From: Deinococcus sp. Arct2-2
GTDB taxonomy: Bacteria; Deinococcota; Deinococci; Deinococcales; Deinococcaceae
Length of the DNA stretch: 64,000 nucleotides
Assembly (NCBI RefSeq): GCF_004801315.1
Contig: NZ_SSNW01000006.1
Location: 62,001 to 126,000 of the forward strand
Direction of reading: 5' to 3'
Notes under the pieces: model-generated
Databases searched by the model: none
Told to the model about the DNA's origin: nothing
What the model saw: only the letters and a program-made list of their open reading frames with translations
Position numbers and translations under genes: made by a program
In this document: positions 38,240 through 47,038 of the stretch, piece by piece
Position numbering within the stretch: position 1 is the stretch's first letter
Layout: the number at the start of each line of letters is the position of its first letter

Positions 38240-40954
38240 CTACCGTTCGGCCAGCCACACGCCCAAAGCCTCAGCCGACAGGGGCGGAGTGATCGCGTAG
38301 CCCTGCGCGGCGTCGCAGCCGAGGTCGCGCAGCACGCTCAGTTGCTCCTGCGTTTCTACCCCCACTGCCGTAACGTGCAGATTCAGGCGGTGGGCCAGAT
38401 CAATGGTGGCTTGTACCAGCGTCAGGCTGCGTTCGTCGCTGGGCAGGCGGGCAGTGAGGGTAGGGTGCAGTTTTAGGCCGCTGAGGGGAAAGCGGGTCAG
38501 GGCGGTGAGGCTGCTGGCCCCGTCGCCAAAGTCGTCTACGATCAGGCGTGCGCCGTGTATCCGCAGTTGCTCCAGCAGGCCCAACGTATCCTGACTATGA
38601 TCCAACAAGCTGCCCGCCGATACTTCTATGTCGGGTGCGCCTTGCTGGGCCAGCAGGGGCATCAGGTGTTCTAGGCCCGCGCTGCGCCGCAGTTCTTCTA
38701 GGCTCAGGTTTACACTCACGCGCCAGTCGGTGTACTTGGGCACGCTGGCCCGCACCTTTGCGCGGCCCCGCAAGGCTTCCTGCACCACCCAGTCGCCCAC
38801 CTGCATGATCAGGTCGCTGCGGCTCGCCAGCGGCAAAAAGCGGCTGGGGGCCAGCGTGCCCAGTGTGGGATGGTTCCAGCGCAGCAAGGCTTCGGCACTA
38901 AACGGCTGGCCGTCTAGGAGGCGCACGGCGGGCTGATACAGCAGCGTAAACTGCTCGCCCGCAATCGCGCCGCGCAGGGCGTCTTCCAGCTCAAAGGCCT
39001 CGGCCACGCTGGCTCTAAGGCCCGGATGAAAGGCGCTGGTTTGGGCGCGGCCTTGCCGTTTGGCGTGCTGCATGGCAATTTCGGCGTCAGCTAAGGCCGC
39101 GTCGGCAGTAATGTCGGCGGGCAGGTGTGCTACGCCCAGCGCAAAGGTCAGCGATACGTCGCGGCGGCCCGAACGCAGCGGCACTTGCAACGCCGCCTGA
39201 ATCGCCTGCACCGCGTCGTCGGCACTCAGGTCGGGCAAGTGGGCGGCAAAGGTATCGTCGGCCAAGCGTGCGGCGAGGCCACCATGTAGCCCCGCGAGGT
39301 CGTTGAGGCGGGCGGCCAACTGAATCAGCAGATGATCGCAGGCGGTGCGGCCCAGCGCGGCGTTCAGTGCGCCGAATCCATCGGCGTCTAGGCACACCAC
39401 TGCACCCGTTTTGGGAGTGGCCGCCGCCGCCAAGTGTTCACGCAGGCCGGGACGGTTGGGCAGTCCGGTCAGGGCGTCGTGGCGGGCGTCGTGCTTCATT
39501 TTGGCCTGTGCGCGGCGCAGGGCGGTCAGGTCGCGCAGCACCAGCAGCGTGCCGGGTTTGTTTCCTTCTTCTACCCGCGTGGCCCGGACTTCCATATGGC
39601 GGGCTACTCCGTCTGGGCGCACCACCAACAGTTCCCGGATCAGGGGCAGATTCAGGGTGCGCAGGTCAGGAATAGACACCGGATCGCCTTCGGGCGTGTG
39701 CAGGCGCACTCCCAGTTCTCCCAGCACCCGCGAGAGGCTCAGGTTCAGCAGCTTGGCGGCGTCTAGGCCCACCAATTGGGCGGCCTGCTCGCTGACCAGT
39801 TGGGCGCGGCCCGCATGATCGAGCAAAATAGTGGCCGCGTCGCTGAGCGCTAGCACCTGCGCCACCACGCTAGAAGACGCTTGCAGGCCTGCCCCGCGCC
39901 CGCTGAGGCCCGCCGCCACCAACAACCCCGGTGCCGTACTGCGCCGCAGGGCAAGGGGCAGCGTGCCGCCCGATACGAGGGGCACATCGCCGTTGGCTGC
40001 GCCGCCACTGGCCGCCACGCGCACCAGATCGCGCACCAGTTCCGAGGGCAGGTCGGCAAAACAGGGCCAAGTCCACAGCGGCGTTCCTAGAATGGCGGGC
40101 GCGGTGGCCGGGGCCAAATCAGACAAACCTGTGCTGGCCGCCAACACCGTTCCCGTGTCGGTCAGGAGGGCCAGAGGTGTTTCTAGGCCGTCCAGCAAGG
40201 CCGTGAGCCGGGCCGCTTCTTGGCGCTCGCCGCTCACGTCCTGTACCGTCCACAGCACGCCTGCCGACGCGCCGCCGAAGTAGGGCCGGGCCTCGCCACG
40301 CAGCCACACACCTGTGCTTGCCACGCCTGTCGCTGTGCTGCCTGCGCTCCCCGTGCTGCTTCCTGCCGCGCCGCTGTTCCGGTCAGCACTATCGCGGTCA
40401 GGGACTAGGGCGTATTCGTCGGCCAAATGGCTGGCCCGTCCCGACGCGGCAAGAGTCAGGCTCTGCACCAAGTCTTCGCGGCCCGGAAATACCGTCTGAA
40501 GCGGCTGTCCTACCACGTCTGGCCCACTTAGGCCGAACAGTTCCAAAAAGGTACGGCTGACCTGACGGAACACCAGATCGGCATTCAGCCACGCGGTAGG
40601 CGCGGGAAGCTGAGTAATCAGCATGTCGGCCTCGCGGTTGGCTCCTTCGGCACTGGCCGCCGACAGCAGCAGCGTCAGCACTTCTACGGCCCCTTCAGGC
40701 ACCGCCGTTTCTTCGCTCCACAGCAGGCCCAGCAGCGCTCCGTCCCGCGTCAGCCAAGACAACTGGCCCCGGTCTAACCAAGCGTCGGGCGGAATCAGTT
40801 CGCCGCTGGGTGTCTCGAAGGGCGCGGCGTCGGCACGCACGTTGAGCACCTGTTTGCCCACAGAGGCAAGCAGCGTCGCTTCGGGCGCATGCACACGCAG
40901 CAGGTCACGCAGGGCGGTATGGAGGGCAGAAGTCGGAAGAGTCACGTTGGGCAA
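38240..40954 (-). CDS. PAS-GGDEF-EAL protein with degenerate catalytic sites
   Basis: The 904-residue soluble protein has PAS/GAF-like sensory regions (about 1-470; one PAS near 115-170), a GGDEF-fold domain (about 480-640) and an EAL-fold domain (about 655-900). The GGDEF signature reads RLADDTF, so diguanylate cyclase activity is unlikely. In the EAL part EALLRW and DDFGDGASSL remain, but the usual LTE Glu region reads EVSAGS, LKIDR reads LKLHP and AEGVET reads AVGVET, so phosphodiesterase activity is probably lost too. It may bind c-di-GMP or act through its partners. The start is TTG 40954, or GTG 40945. Confidence 0.85.
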   Translation of the reverse strand: MPNVTLPTSALHTALRDLLRVHAPEATLLASVGKQVLNVRADAAPFETPSGELIPPDAWLDRGQLSWLTRDGALLGLLWSEETAVPEGAVEVLTLLLSAASAEGANREADMLITQLPAPTAWLNADLVFRQVSRTFLELFGLSGPDVVGQPLQTVFPGREDLVQSLTLAASGRASHLADEYALVPDRDSADRNSGAAGSSTGSAGSTATGVASTGVWLRGEARPYFGGASAGVLWTVQDVSGERQEAARLTALLDGLETPLALLTDTGTVLAASTGLSDLAPATAPAILGTPLWTWPCFADLPSELVRDLVRVAASGGAANGDVPLVSGGTLPLALRRSTAPGLLVAAGLSGRGAGLQASSSVVAQVLALSDAATILLDHAGRAQLVSEQAAQLVGLDAAKLLNLSLSRVLGELGVRLHTPEGDPVSIPDLRTLNLPLIRELLVVRPDGVARHMEVRATRVEEGNKPGTLLVLRDLTALRRAQAKMKHDARHDALTGLPNRPGLREHLAAAATPKTGAVVCLDADGFGALNAALGRTACDHLLIQLAARLNDLAGLHGGLAARLADDTFAAHLPDLSADDAVQAIQAALQVPLRSGRRDVSLTFALGVAHLPADITADAALADAEIAMQHAKRQGRAQTSAFHPGLRASVAEAFELEDALRGAIAGEQFTLLYQPAVRLLDGQPFSAEALLRWNHPTLGTLAPSRFLPLASRSDLIMQVGDWVVQEALRGRAKVRASVPKYTDWRVSVNLSLEELRRSAGLEHLMPLLAQQGAPDIEVSAGSLLDHSQDTLGLLEQLRIHGARLIVDDFGDGASSLTALTRFPLSGLKLHPTLTARLPSDERSLTLVQATIDLAHRLNLHVTAVGVETQEQLSVLRDLGCDAAQGYAITPPLSAEALGVWLAER

Positions 40955-41419
40955 TACCTCTGGAGAAAAGGGCGGAGCAGGATCAGCACATCACGGGGCG
41001 GCACTGAGAAGGCAGCACGGGAAAGCAGCACGGAGAAAATAGCGGTGGACAAGCAAGAGAGCAGGAATTGAGTGGAATCACCAGACCGATCAGGTGGGCG
41101 GCCAGCCAAAAGAACCCGGCAAGCAAGGCGACTTTGGTGAATTCATCTTCTCACGGCAGTTCTTACGGCATTCGTGCAAATAGCTCTGCGGTCTGCAACG
41201 CCCGTCGGGGGCATTGGGGGAACTGTACAGACCCAATCTAGGCCACTCTACCCACATTCCCGACTGTGTCTTCTCACCCAGAGTTGACTTCTTCTTGTTT
41301 AAAACTTGGAATGCGCGGCCCTGCTTGATCACACGGCTTGAGATTCTGCTCAGCGTTTAGGGGGAACGGGTGTGTCTGATAGCGCCGCAGCGCCGCCAAC
41401 TGGCTACACTCTGGGCATC
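40955..41419. other. intergenic region without a gene
   Basis: The gap between the divergent EAL-type gene and the 41420 gene holds short repeats such as GGGGCGGCACTGAGAAGGCAGC and a TACACT -10 box at 41405-41410. I see no credible gene or RNA in it. Confidence 0.5.
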
Positions 41420-41647
41420 ATGTCGGGTCAATCTGCAGAAGGCCGGGAGCTTGTGGGCCGTGAATTTTTGGTGCGGCGCAATGCGCTGTGGGCAACCTTG
41501 CGCGGGCTAGAGCCGGGGGCGGCGGGATTTGAGGGGACGCTTTCCGAACTGTCGGCCCTGATCGGCTGGAACCGTGCCCGCATTTTGGCTGGACTGGGCT
41601 TGGTTGATCTGGGCTTGCCTGAAACCGAGACTGGCCCCACACCATGA
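41420..41647 (+). CDS. small hypothetical protein upstream of the DUF421 gene
   Basis: The start is ATG 41420, 9 nt after TACACT, giving 75 residues; a GTG at 41372 in the same frame lacks a promoter or SD. The protein starts MSGQSAEGRELVGREFLVRR and contains LSALIGWNRARILAGLGLVD, which could be a small winged or ribbon-type fold; no family is recognised. Its stop overlaps the DUF421 start (ATGA), so the two are co-translated. Confidence 0.65.
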   Translation: MSGQSAEGRELVGREFLVRRNALWATLRGLEPGAAGFEGTLSELSALIGWNRARILAGLGLVDLGLPETETGPTP

Positions 41648-42483
41648 GCGCCGAAATCGTGCCCTTCGATTGGGGCCGGATGTTGATGGGCGACGTGCCC
41701 CCCCTGTTTCTCCTCGAAATCGTCTTCCGCACCACGCTGATGTTTTTGTGGCTGGTGGTGCTGCTCCGCATTACGGGCAAGCGCGGCCTCGCGCAACTCA
41801 GCCCGCTGGAACTCGCCATCGTCATCGGGCTGGGGTCGGCGGCGGGCGATCCCATGTTTTACCCCGAAGTGCCCTTGATCCACGCCATGTTGGTGCTGGC
41901 GTTGGTGGTGGGCTTGCAGCGCGGCCTGTCGTATCTGGTCATTCGCAGCGAGCGCGTCGAGACTTTTATAGAAGGCATCCCCGTAGAAGTCGTGCGGGAC
42001 GGCGTGATTCGCCTCGGTTCGCTGAGCCGCGCCAACCTGAGCCGCGAAGACTTGTTCGAACGCCTGCGGGGTCAGGGCGTGCGGCAACTGGGAGAAGTGC
42101 AGCGGGCTTACTTCGAGCAAGATGGCAACCTGACCGTGTTTACGCACAAAGACGCCCCGCCCCCCGGCCTACAGGTGGTGCCGCCTTGGGACTTGCAGTG
42201 GCCCCTGACGCTGGATGTCGGTTCGCCCCACAGCGGGCTTGTGGCCTGCCTGCACTGCGGGCATACGCTGGAAGTGGCTGGACTGTTGCCTATGTGTCCG
42301 GCCTGTTCGGATGGCAACCACGCGCCAGCTCAGAGCCGCAGCCAGCAAGACAGCGCCCAAAGCAAAGGTTGGACGCCTGCCACGCTAGACCCTTTGGCCC
42401 CAGATGGGGGCGGGGAGTCGGGTGGGCAAGCCAACGACGGTGGCGAAAAGGCAGCACAGGCCCAACCGGGAGGCCGGAGCTAA
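41644..42483 (+). CDS. DUF421 (YetF/YcaP-like) membrane protein with C-terminal zinc ribbon
   Basis: The 279-residue protein has three N-terminal membrane helices (about 20-95; VVLLRITGKRGLAQLSPLEL is the family signature) and the cytoplasmic DUF421 domain (about 95-190; VIRSERVETFIEGIPVEVVR). After it comes an extra region with CLHCGHTLEVAGLLPMCPAC near 202-221, a CxxC-CxxC zinc ribbon not found in standard family members, and a low-complexity Gln/Gly tail. YetF-like proteins are linked to spore or envelope traits in Bacillus; the role here is unknown. Confidence 0.88.
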   Translation: MSAEIVPFDWGRMLMGDVPPLFLLEIVFRTTLMFLWLVVLLRITGKRGLAQLSPLELAIVIGLGSAAGDPMFYPEVPLIHAMLVLALVVGLQRGLSYLVIRSERVETFIEGIPVEVVRDGVIRLGSLSRANLSREDLFERLRGQGVRQLGEVQRAYFEQDGNLTVFTHKDAPPPGLQVVPPWDLQWPLTLDVGSPHSGLVACLHCGHTLEVAGLLPMCPACSDGNHAPAQSRSQQDSAQSKGWTPATLDPLAPDGGGESGGQANDGGEKAAQAQPGGRS

Positions 42484-42512
42484 AGCCTGAGGGTGAACTG
42501 TCGCGGCTCGGC

Positions 42513-43085
42513 TTAGCCCCGAATCCCAATCAGTGCATAGGCCGCCAGCGCCACTTTTTCGCGCAAGAGGTAGCTGGCACTCACGTTGGCGCTCAGGGGG
42601 CTGGCACTGGCATTGGCCTCAAACCCCAGCGCACGGGCGAGGGCCAAAGCGCGGGGCGCGTGGGCTTCATCGGTGACAAGGGTAATGGGTGTGTGGGGCG
42701 GCAAATACACGCGGGCATTGCGGAGGTTTTCTATAGTGGTGCGGCTGCGGGTTTCGGCCAACACCCGCGCTGCCGGAATGCCCAAGCGCGTCAGGTAGCT
42801 GCGCCCCACTTCGCCCTCGGTGTGCGGGTCGCCCGGACGCCTGCCGCCTGTAACTACGATGGTTTGCACACCGCCCGCCCGGTACAGTTGCAGGGCGTGA
42901 TCGAGCCTGCGCTGAAAGGCGGGGCTGGGTTTGCCCGCGTACTGCGCGGCCCCCAACACCACCACCGCCCCGTAAGGCTGCTGCGGATGCGGCACACGCG
43001 GCCCCGGCAACAGCAAAAACCCCAGCGCCAGCAGGCCCACCACAGCCAGCGGCAAGAGGGTCAGGGTAGAGCCACGCGAACGCAT
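42513..43085 (-). CDS. DUF218/YdcF-like protein
   Basis: The 190-residue protein has an N-terminal membrane anchor (about 8-28) and a DUF218 domain with YGAVVVLGAAQYAGKPSPAF, QTIVVTGGRRPGDPHTEGEV, RTTIENLRNARVYL and ITLVTDEAHAPRALALARAL. DUF218 includes SanA and YdcF of E. coli, involved in envelope barrier or SAM binding, with no agreed reaction. It would face the periplasmic side. The ATG follows TAGGCT by 8 nt. It is convergent with DUF421. Confidence 0.88.
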   Translation of the reverse strand: MRSRGSTLTLLPLAVVGLLALGFLLLPGPRVPHPQQPYGAVVVLGAAQYAGKPSPAFQRRLDHALQLYRAGGVQTIVVTGGRRPGDPHTEGEVGRSYLTRLGIPAARVLAETRSRTTIENLRNARVYLPPHTPITLVTDEAHAPRALALARALGFEANASASPLSANVSASYLLREKVALAAYALIGIRG

Positions 43086-43273
43086 AGAAATTCAGCCTAG
43101 CATGAAGAAAAACACAAGGTCATCCGGATTCCGCTTTGTTAGGGCTTAACCTAAGTGAAGCGCCTGCCAACTCAAGACAGCATCGCCCAAATTAAGAACC
43201 CGCACTCTGGAGGCAGTCAATCGGAATCCACATAGGGCGCGGGTCAAACGGTCAAAAGGCAGTGGGGTGGGGC

Positions 43274-43302
43274 TTGACAAACTGAGTGCGGCCCCTTTAC
43301 AC
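43274..43302 (+). promoter_or_regulatory. topA: sigma-A type promoter of topA
   Basis: Consensus TTGACA at 43274-43279, a 17-nt spacer and TTACAC at 43297-43302, about 70 nt upstream of the topA start. Confidence 0.75.
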
Positions 43303-43370
43303 GCCTCGCCGCTGTGCTACGCTCGCCCGCAAGTTCCCATCTTTTTCTCAGGGAGTACCCCCACACCAAC

Positions 43371-46322
43371 ATGCCCACTCTACCCACCAAGTCCACAGGC
43401 TCCCCAACCAACACTCTGGTGATCGTCGAATCGCCCGCCAAAGCCCGCACCATCGAAAAGTATCTCGGAAAGGGATACTCGGTGGAATCGAGCATCGGCC
43501 ATATTCGTGATCTGCCCAAAAGTGCCGCCGATATTCCCGAAAAGTACAAGGGCAAGGCGTGGGCCAGACTGGGGCTGGACATAGAAGACGACTTCCGGCC
43601 CCTGTACGTGGTGTCGCCGGACAAGCGGGCGCATGTGGCGAAGCTGCGGAAAATGGCGAGCGAGGCCGACGAGATCATTCTGGCCACCGACGATGACCGC
43701 GAGGGCGAAAGCATCGCGTGGCACCTGTTTCAGGAACTGAAGCCCAAAGTGCCGGTCAAGCGCATGGTGTTTCACGAAATCACCAAAGAGGCGATTCTAG
43801 CGGCCATCGCCAACCCGCGCTCTATAGACACCAATTTGGTAGAGGCACAGGAAACCCGCCGCGCCCTAGACCGTCTGTACGGCTACGAGGTTTCGCCTGT
43901 GCTCTGGAAGAAGGTGGCCCCCAAACTCAGCGCGGGCCGCGTGCAGTCGGTGGCGACCCGGATGTTGGTGGAGCGCGAGCGCGAGCGGATGCGGTTTCTC
44001 AGCGCCTCGTGGTGGGATTTGTTGGTCACAGCCCAAACCGCGGAAGGCGCGACTTTTCCCGCCCGCCTGACCGATGTGGGCGGAGTGCGCCTCGCCACCG
44101 GCAAAGATTTTGACCCCCTCACTGGCAAGCTGAAACCCGATTCCGGCGTGCTGCAAATGAACGAAGCCCGCGCTGTGGCGTTGGCCGATGCATTGAGGGG
44201 CCAGACCCTTATCATCGCTTCCGCCGAAGAAAAACCGTTTACGCAAAAGCCTTACGCTCCGTTTATTACGTCTACCTTGCAGCAGGAAGGCAGCCGCAAA
44301 TTGGGCTTTGCCGCCACGCGTACCATGCGGGCCGCGCAACGCCTGTACGAGGGCGGCTACATCACCTATATGCGGACTGATTCCACCAACCTGTCGGGTG
44401 AGGCGGTATCGGCGGCCCGCGCACAGGTGCAGGAGATGTACGGCCCGGACTACCTGAGTCCTCAGCCCCGCGTGTATTCCAAGAAGGCCAAGAATGCACA
44501 GGAAGCGCACGAGGCGGTGCGGCCCGCCGGAAGCACCTTCCGCACACCTGACCAACTGAGAACCGAACTGAGCGGCGACGAATGGCGCTTGTACGACCTG
44601 ATCTGGAAGCGCACGGTGGCCTGCCAGATGGCCGATGCACGGGGCCGGGGCCTGCGCGTCCGCCTGACCGGGCAGGCTTTAGGCGATGACGTAACCCTGA
44701 GCGCCTCGGGCCGCACCATCGATTTCCCCGGATTCTTGCGGGCCTACGTGGAAGGCAGCGATGATCCCGCCGCCGCCCTCGAAGACCGCGAAACGCCCCT
44801 GCCCCCGCTGAAAGCTGGGCAAACCGTGACCGGACAGGCCGCCAAGCCCGAAGGCCACGACACCCAGCCCCCCGCCCGCTACACCGAAGCCAGCCTCGTG
44901 CAGTCGCTGGAAGGCGCGGGCATCGGGCGGCCCAGTACGTATGCCAGCATTCTGGGCACCATTCAAGACCGGGGCTACGCGGCCAAAAAAGGGCAGGCGC
45001 TGGTTCCGTCTTGGACGGCGTTTGCCACCTCTGCGCTGCTGGAACATCACTTCGGCAAGCTGGTGGATTACGACTTCACGGCCCGCATGGAAGAGGATTT
45101 GGACGATATCGCGGGTGGGCGGGCACAGCGCGTGCCGTATCTGCGCCGCTTCTTCCTCGGTGAAAACGGCGAGGGCATGGCGCTGCGGCCCCTGATCGAG
45201 CAGCAGATGGGTGAGATCGACGCACGCGGGATTGCCACCATCCGGATTCCCAAGCTGGAAGGCACGGGCATAGAGGTGCGCGTGGGGCGCTACGGCGCGT
45301 ACATGCAACTGGGCGAGCAAAAAGCCAATTTGCCCGAAGGCATGGCCCCCGACGAACTGACGGCGGAACTGGCCGCCGACATTCTGAGCCGCCCCAGCGG
45401 AGACCGCGTGATCGGCACCGACGAGGCCAGCGGGCATCCGGTGGTGGCCCGCGCTGGGCGCTACGGCCCGTATGTCACGCTGGGCGAGGGCAACCCGCCT
45501 ATTCGCACGGCCAGCCTGTTTCCCGGCGACGACCTGAACGAATTGACGCTGGAGCGTGCGCTGAGGCTGCTCAGTCTGCCCCGCTTGGTGGGCACGTCCG
45601 AGGGCGAGGAAGTCTGGGCCTTCAACGGCAAATACGGCCCGTACCTGAAGCGCGACAACGACAGCCGCAGCCTCACCAACCACGAGCAACTGTTCAGCGT
45701 GGGCATCATGGAAGCCGAGGCCCTGTTTATGCAGCCACGTTTCCGGGCGCGTGGGGTGGCCGCCGCGCCGCTGCAAACCTTCGAGTTCGAGGGCCGCGCT
45801 CCCATCTTGCTCAAGTCGGGCCGCTTTGGGCCGTACCTGACCGATGGCGAGCGCAACGCCACGCTGCGTAAGGGCGAAGAAGAAGACACCCTGACCGCCG
45901 AACGCGCCCTAGAAATCCTCGAAGAACGGGGCAAAGAGCCGAAAGGCAAGCCCGCCAAACCGGCCAAGAAGGCGGCTGGTGCAGCCAAAACAGGAGCGAA
46001 GAAAACAGCTTCGGCCAGTAAGAAGGCTCCGGCCAAGGCTACTGCCGCCAAGGCAACGGCCACCAAGAAAGCGCCCGCCAAGAAGACTGCTTCCAAAGCT
46101 GCTGCCGCTAAAGCCCCCGCCAAAACTCCGCTGACTTGGGCCGAACTTAAACCGCATTTGGCTGTGCTGAGCGAGCAAGAGCGCCAACTGGTGACCGCCA
46201 CCCGTGAGCGCGGTCAGAAGGTAGAAGACGTTGCGCCCACGCTGGGGCTGGACGTGAAGAAGGCCAAAGGCATGGCATTGCAGGCCAGCAAGAAACTGAA
46301 TCAGGCGGCGCGGGCCGAGTAA
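43371..46322 (+). CDS. topA: DNA topoisomerase I with histone-H1-like tail
   Basis: TopA relaxes negative supercoils. The start is ATG 43371 (983 residues). The TOPRIM domain (about 17-130) has LVIVESPAKARTIEKYL and ATDDDREGES. The core carries SAGRVQSVATRM and the active-site Tyr Y333 in YITYMRTDSTNLS. The C-terminal region has several Toprim-associated repeats (KYGPYLKRD, RFGPYLTDGE) and no cysteine zinc fingers. A Lys/Ala/Pro-rich tail of about 60 residues (about 862-920) resembles histone H1, then a final helical region closes the protein. The basic tail presumably binds DNA. Confidence 0.96.
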   Translation: MPTLPTKSTGSPTNTLVIVESPAKARTIEKYLGKGYSVESSIGHIRDLPKSAADIPEKYKGKAWARLGLDIEDDFRPLYVVSPDKRAHVAKLRKMASEADEIILATDDDREGESIAWHLFQELKPKVPVKRMVFHEITKEAILAAIANPRSIDTNLVEAQETRRALDRLYGYEVSPVLWKKVAPKLSAGRVQSVATRMLVERERERMRFLSASWWDLLVTAQTAEGATFPARLTDVGGVRLATGKDFDPLTGKLKPDSGVLQMNEARAVALADALRGQTLIIASAEEKPFTQKPYAPFITSTLQQEGSRKLGFAATRTMRAAQRLYEGGYITYMRTDSTNLSGEAVSAARAQVQEMYGPDYLSPQPRVYSKKAKNAQEAHEAVRPAGSTFRTPDQLRTELSGDEWRLYDLIWKRTVACQMADARGRGLRVRLTGQALGDDVTLSASGRTIDFPGFLRAYVEGSDDPAAALEDRETPLPPLKAGQTVTGQAAKPEGHDTQPPARYTEASLVQSLEGAGIGRPSTYASILGTIQDRGYAAKKGQALVPSWTAFATSALLEHHFGKLVDYDFTARMEEDLDDIAGGRAQRVPYLRRFFLGENGEGMALRPLIEQQMGEIDARGIATIRIPKLEGTGIEVRVGRYGAYMQLGEQKANLPEGMAPDELTAELAADILSRPSGDRVIGTDEASGHPVVARAGRYGPYVTLGEGNPPIRTASLFPGDDLNELTLERALRLLSLPRLVGTSEGEEVWAFNGKYGPYLKRDNDSRSLTNHEQLFSVGIMEAEALFMQPRFRARGVAAAPLQTFEFEGRAPILLKSGRFGPYLTDGERNATLRKGEEEDTLTAERALEILEERGKEPKGKPAKPAKKAAGAAKTGAKKTASASKKAPAKATAAKATATKKAPAKKTASKAAAAKAPAKTPLTWAELKPHLAVLSEQERQLVTATRERGQKVEDVAPTLGLDVKKAKGMALQASKKLNQAARAE

Positions 46323-46333
46323 CCGGAGCTTAG

Positions 46334-46648
46334 ATGCCGTCCCGCGCCCGCCCCGAAGCGCCGCCGCCGCTGAATCTGGCCCGCCTCGCGGCAGGTGTGC
46401 CCGGTGCTTGGGTGTTGCTGCCGGGAGCTGAAGTGCGCGTGCTGGCGCTGGACGCCAAGCAGGCTGGCCCCCGTGCGTCGGGCTGGCTGGTCTGCCTGAC
46501 TGGAGAAGTCCTGATCGACTTACCCGAGGGCGATTTTGTACGCTTGCGGGCCAGTGAAGCCCACCGCCTGACACCCGCAGACGACTGGGAAGCCCTACCC
46601 GTCAAAGCTGGAACGGTGCTGATGCTGGTGCCGGATGGCCAGCAGTAA
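46334..46648 (+). CDS. small cupin-like protein
   Basis: CCGGAG lies 5 nt before ATG 46334, and topA ends 11 nt upstream, so the two are co-transcribed. The 104-residue protein has a beta-barrel pattern (SGWLVCLTGEVLIDLPEGDF then LRASEAHRLTPADDWEALPV) like single-domain cupins, with one His (H73 in EAHRL) and no full metal-binding set. Role unknown; a small-molecule-binding or regulatory part is possible. Confidence 0.7.
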   Translation: MPSRARPEAPPPLNLARLAAGVPGAWVLLPGAEVRVLALDAKQAGPRASGWLVCLTGEVLIDLPEGDFVRLRASEAHRLTPADDWEALPVKAGTVLMLVPDGQQ

Positions 46649-47038
46649 GGCGGATTCCCTCTCTTTTCTGCTCGCCCTAATCGGAGAGAAACCTAACATG
46701 AACGGCTTTCAAATTGGCTGCTGGCTGACCGCGTGCTGAACTTTTGCTTGCCTGCTCACTGCGGTCATCCCGGCCCGCGCCCTTGGCTGAAGCCGCCAGT
46801 TTCCCAACATTTATACAAATTAATAACCCGGTAGTCAGAGGATTGTGACACCCTCCTGCTTAATCTCGCTCTTAGAAGACCAATCGGGCAGTTAGCACAG
46901 CACCCTCTCCGGGTCTTTTCCCTCAGCCGTTCAAACCATTCGTTCCAGCTCTGATCTACGGAAGCTCACCGCTCTCTGTAATCGGCGTCTTATTCATTTT
47001 GTTTTGCGGGCACTTTCGGCCAAAGCAAGGAGACCACT
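46649..47038. other. intergenic region before the TctC-like gene
   Basis: About 390 nt without a sizeable gene. At 46698-46739 a 13-codon frame (MNGFQIGCWLTAC) is preceded by GGAGAGA, which may be a short leader peptide or chance. An AT-rich patch lies near 46808-46835 and a good SD (AAGGAGACC) precedes the TctC-like gene. Confidence 0.4.

Noticed and set aside
46698..46739. Leader peptide MNGFQIGCWLTAC as an attenuator of the TctC-like gene
   Set aside because: It has a good SD but no terminator or alternative hairpins, and it lies 300 nt from the gene; too weak to claim.
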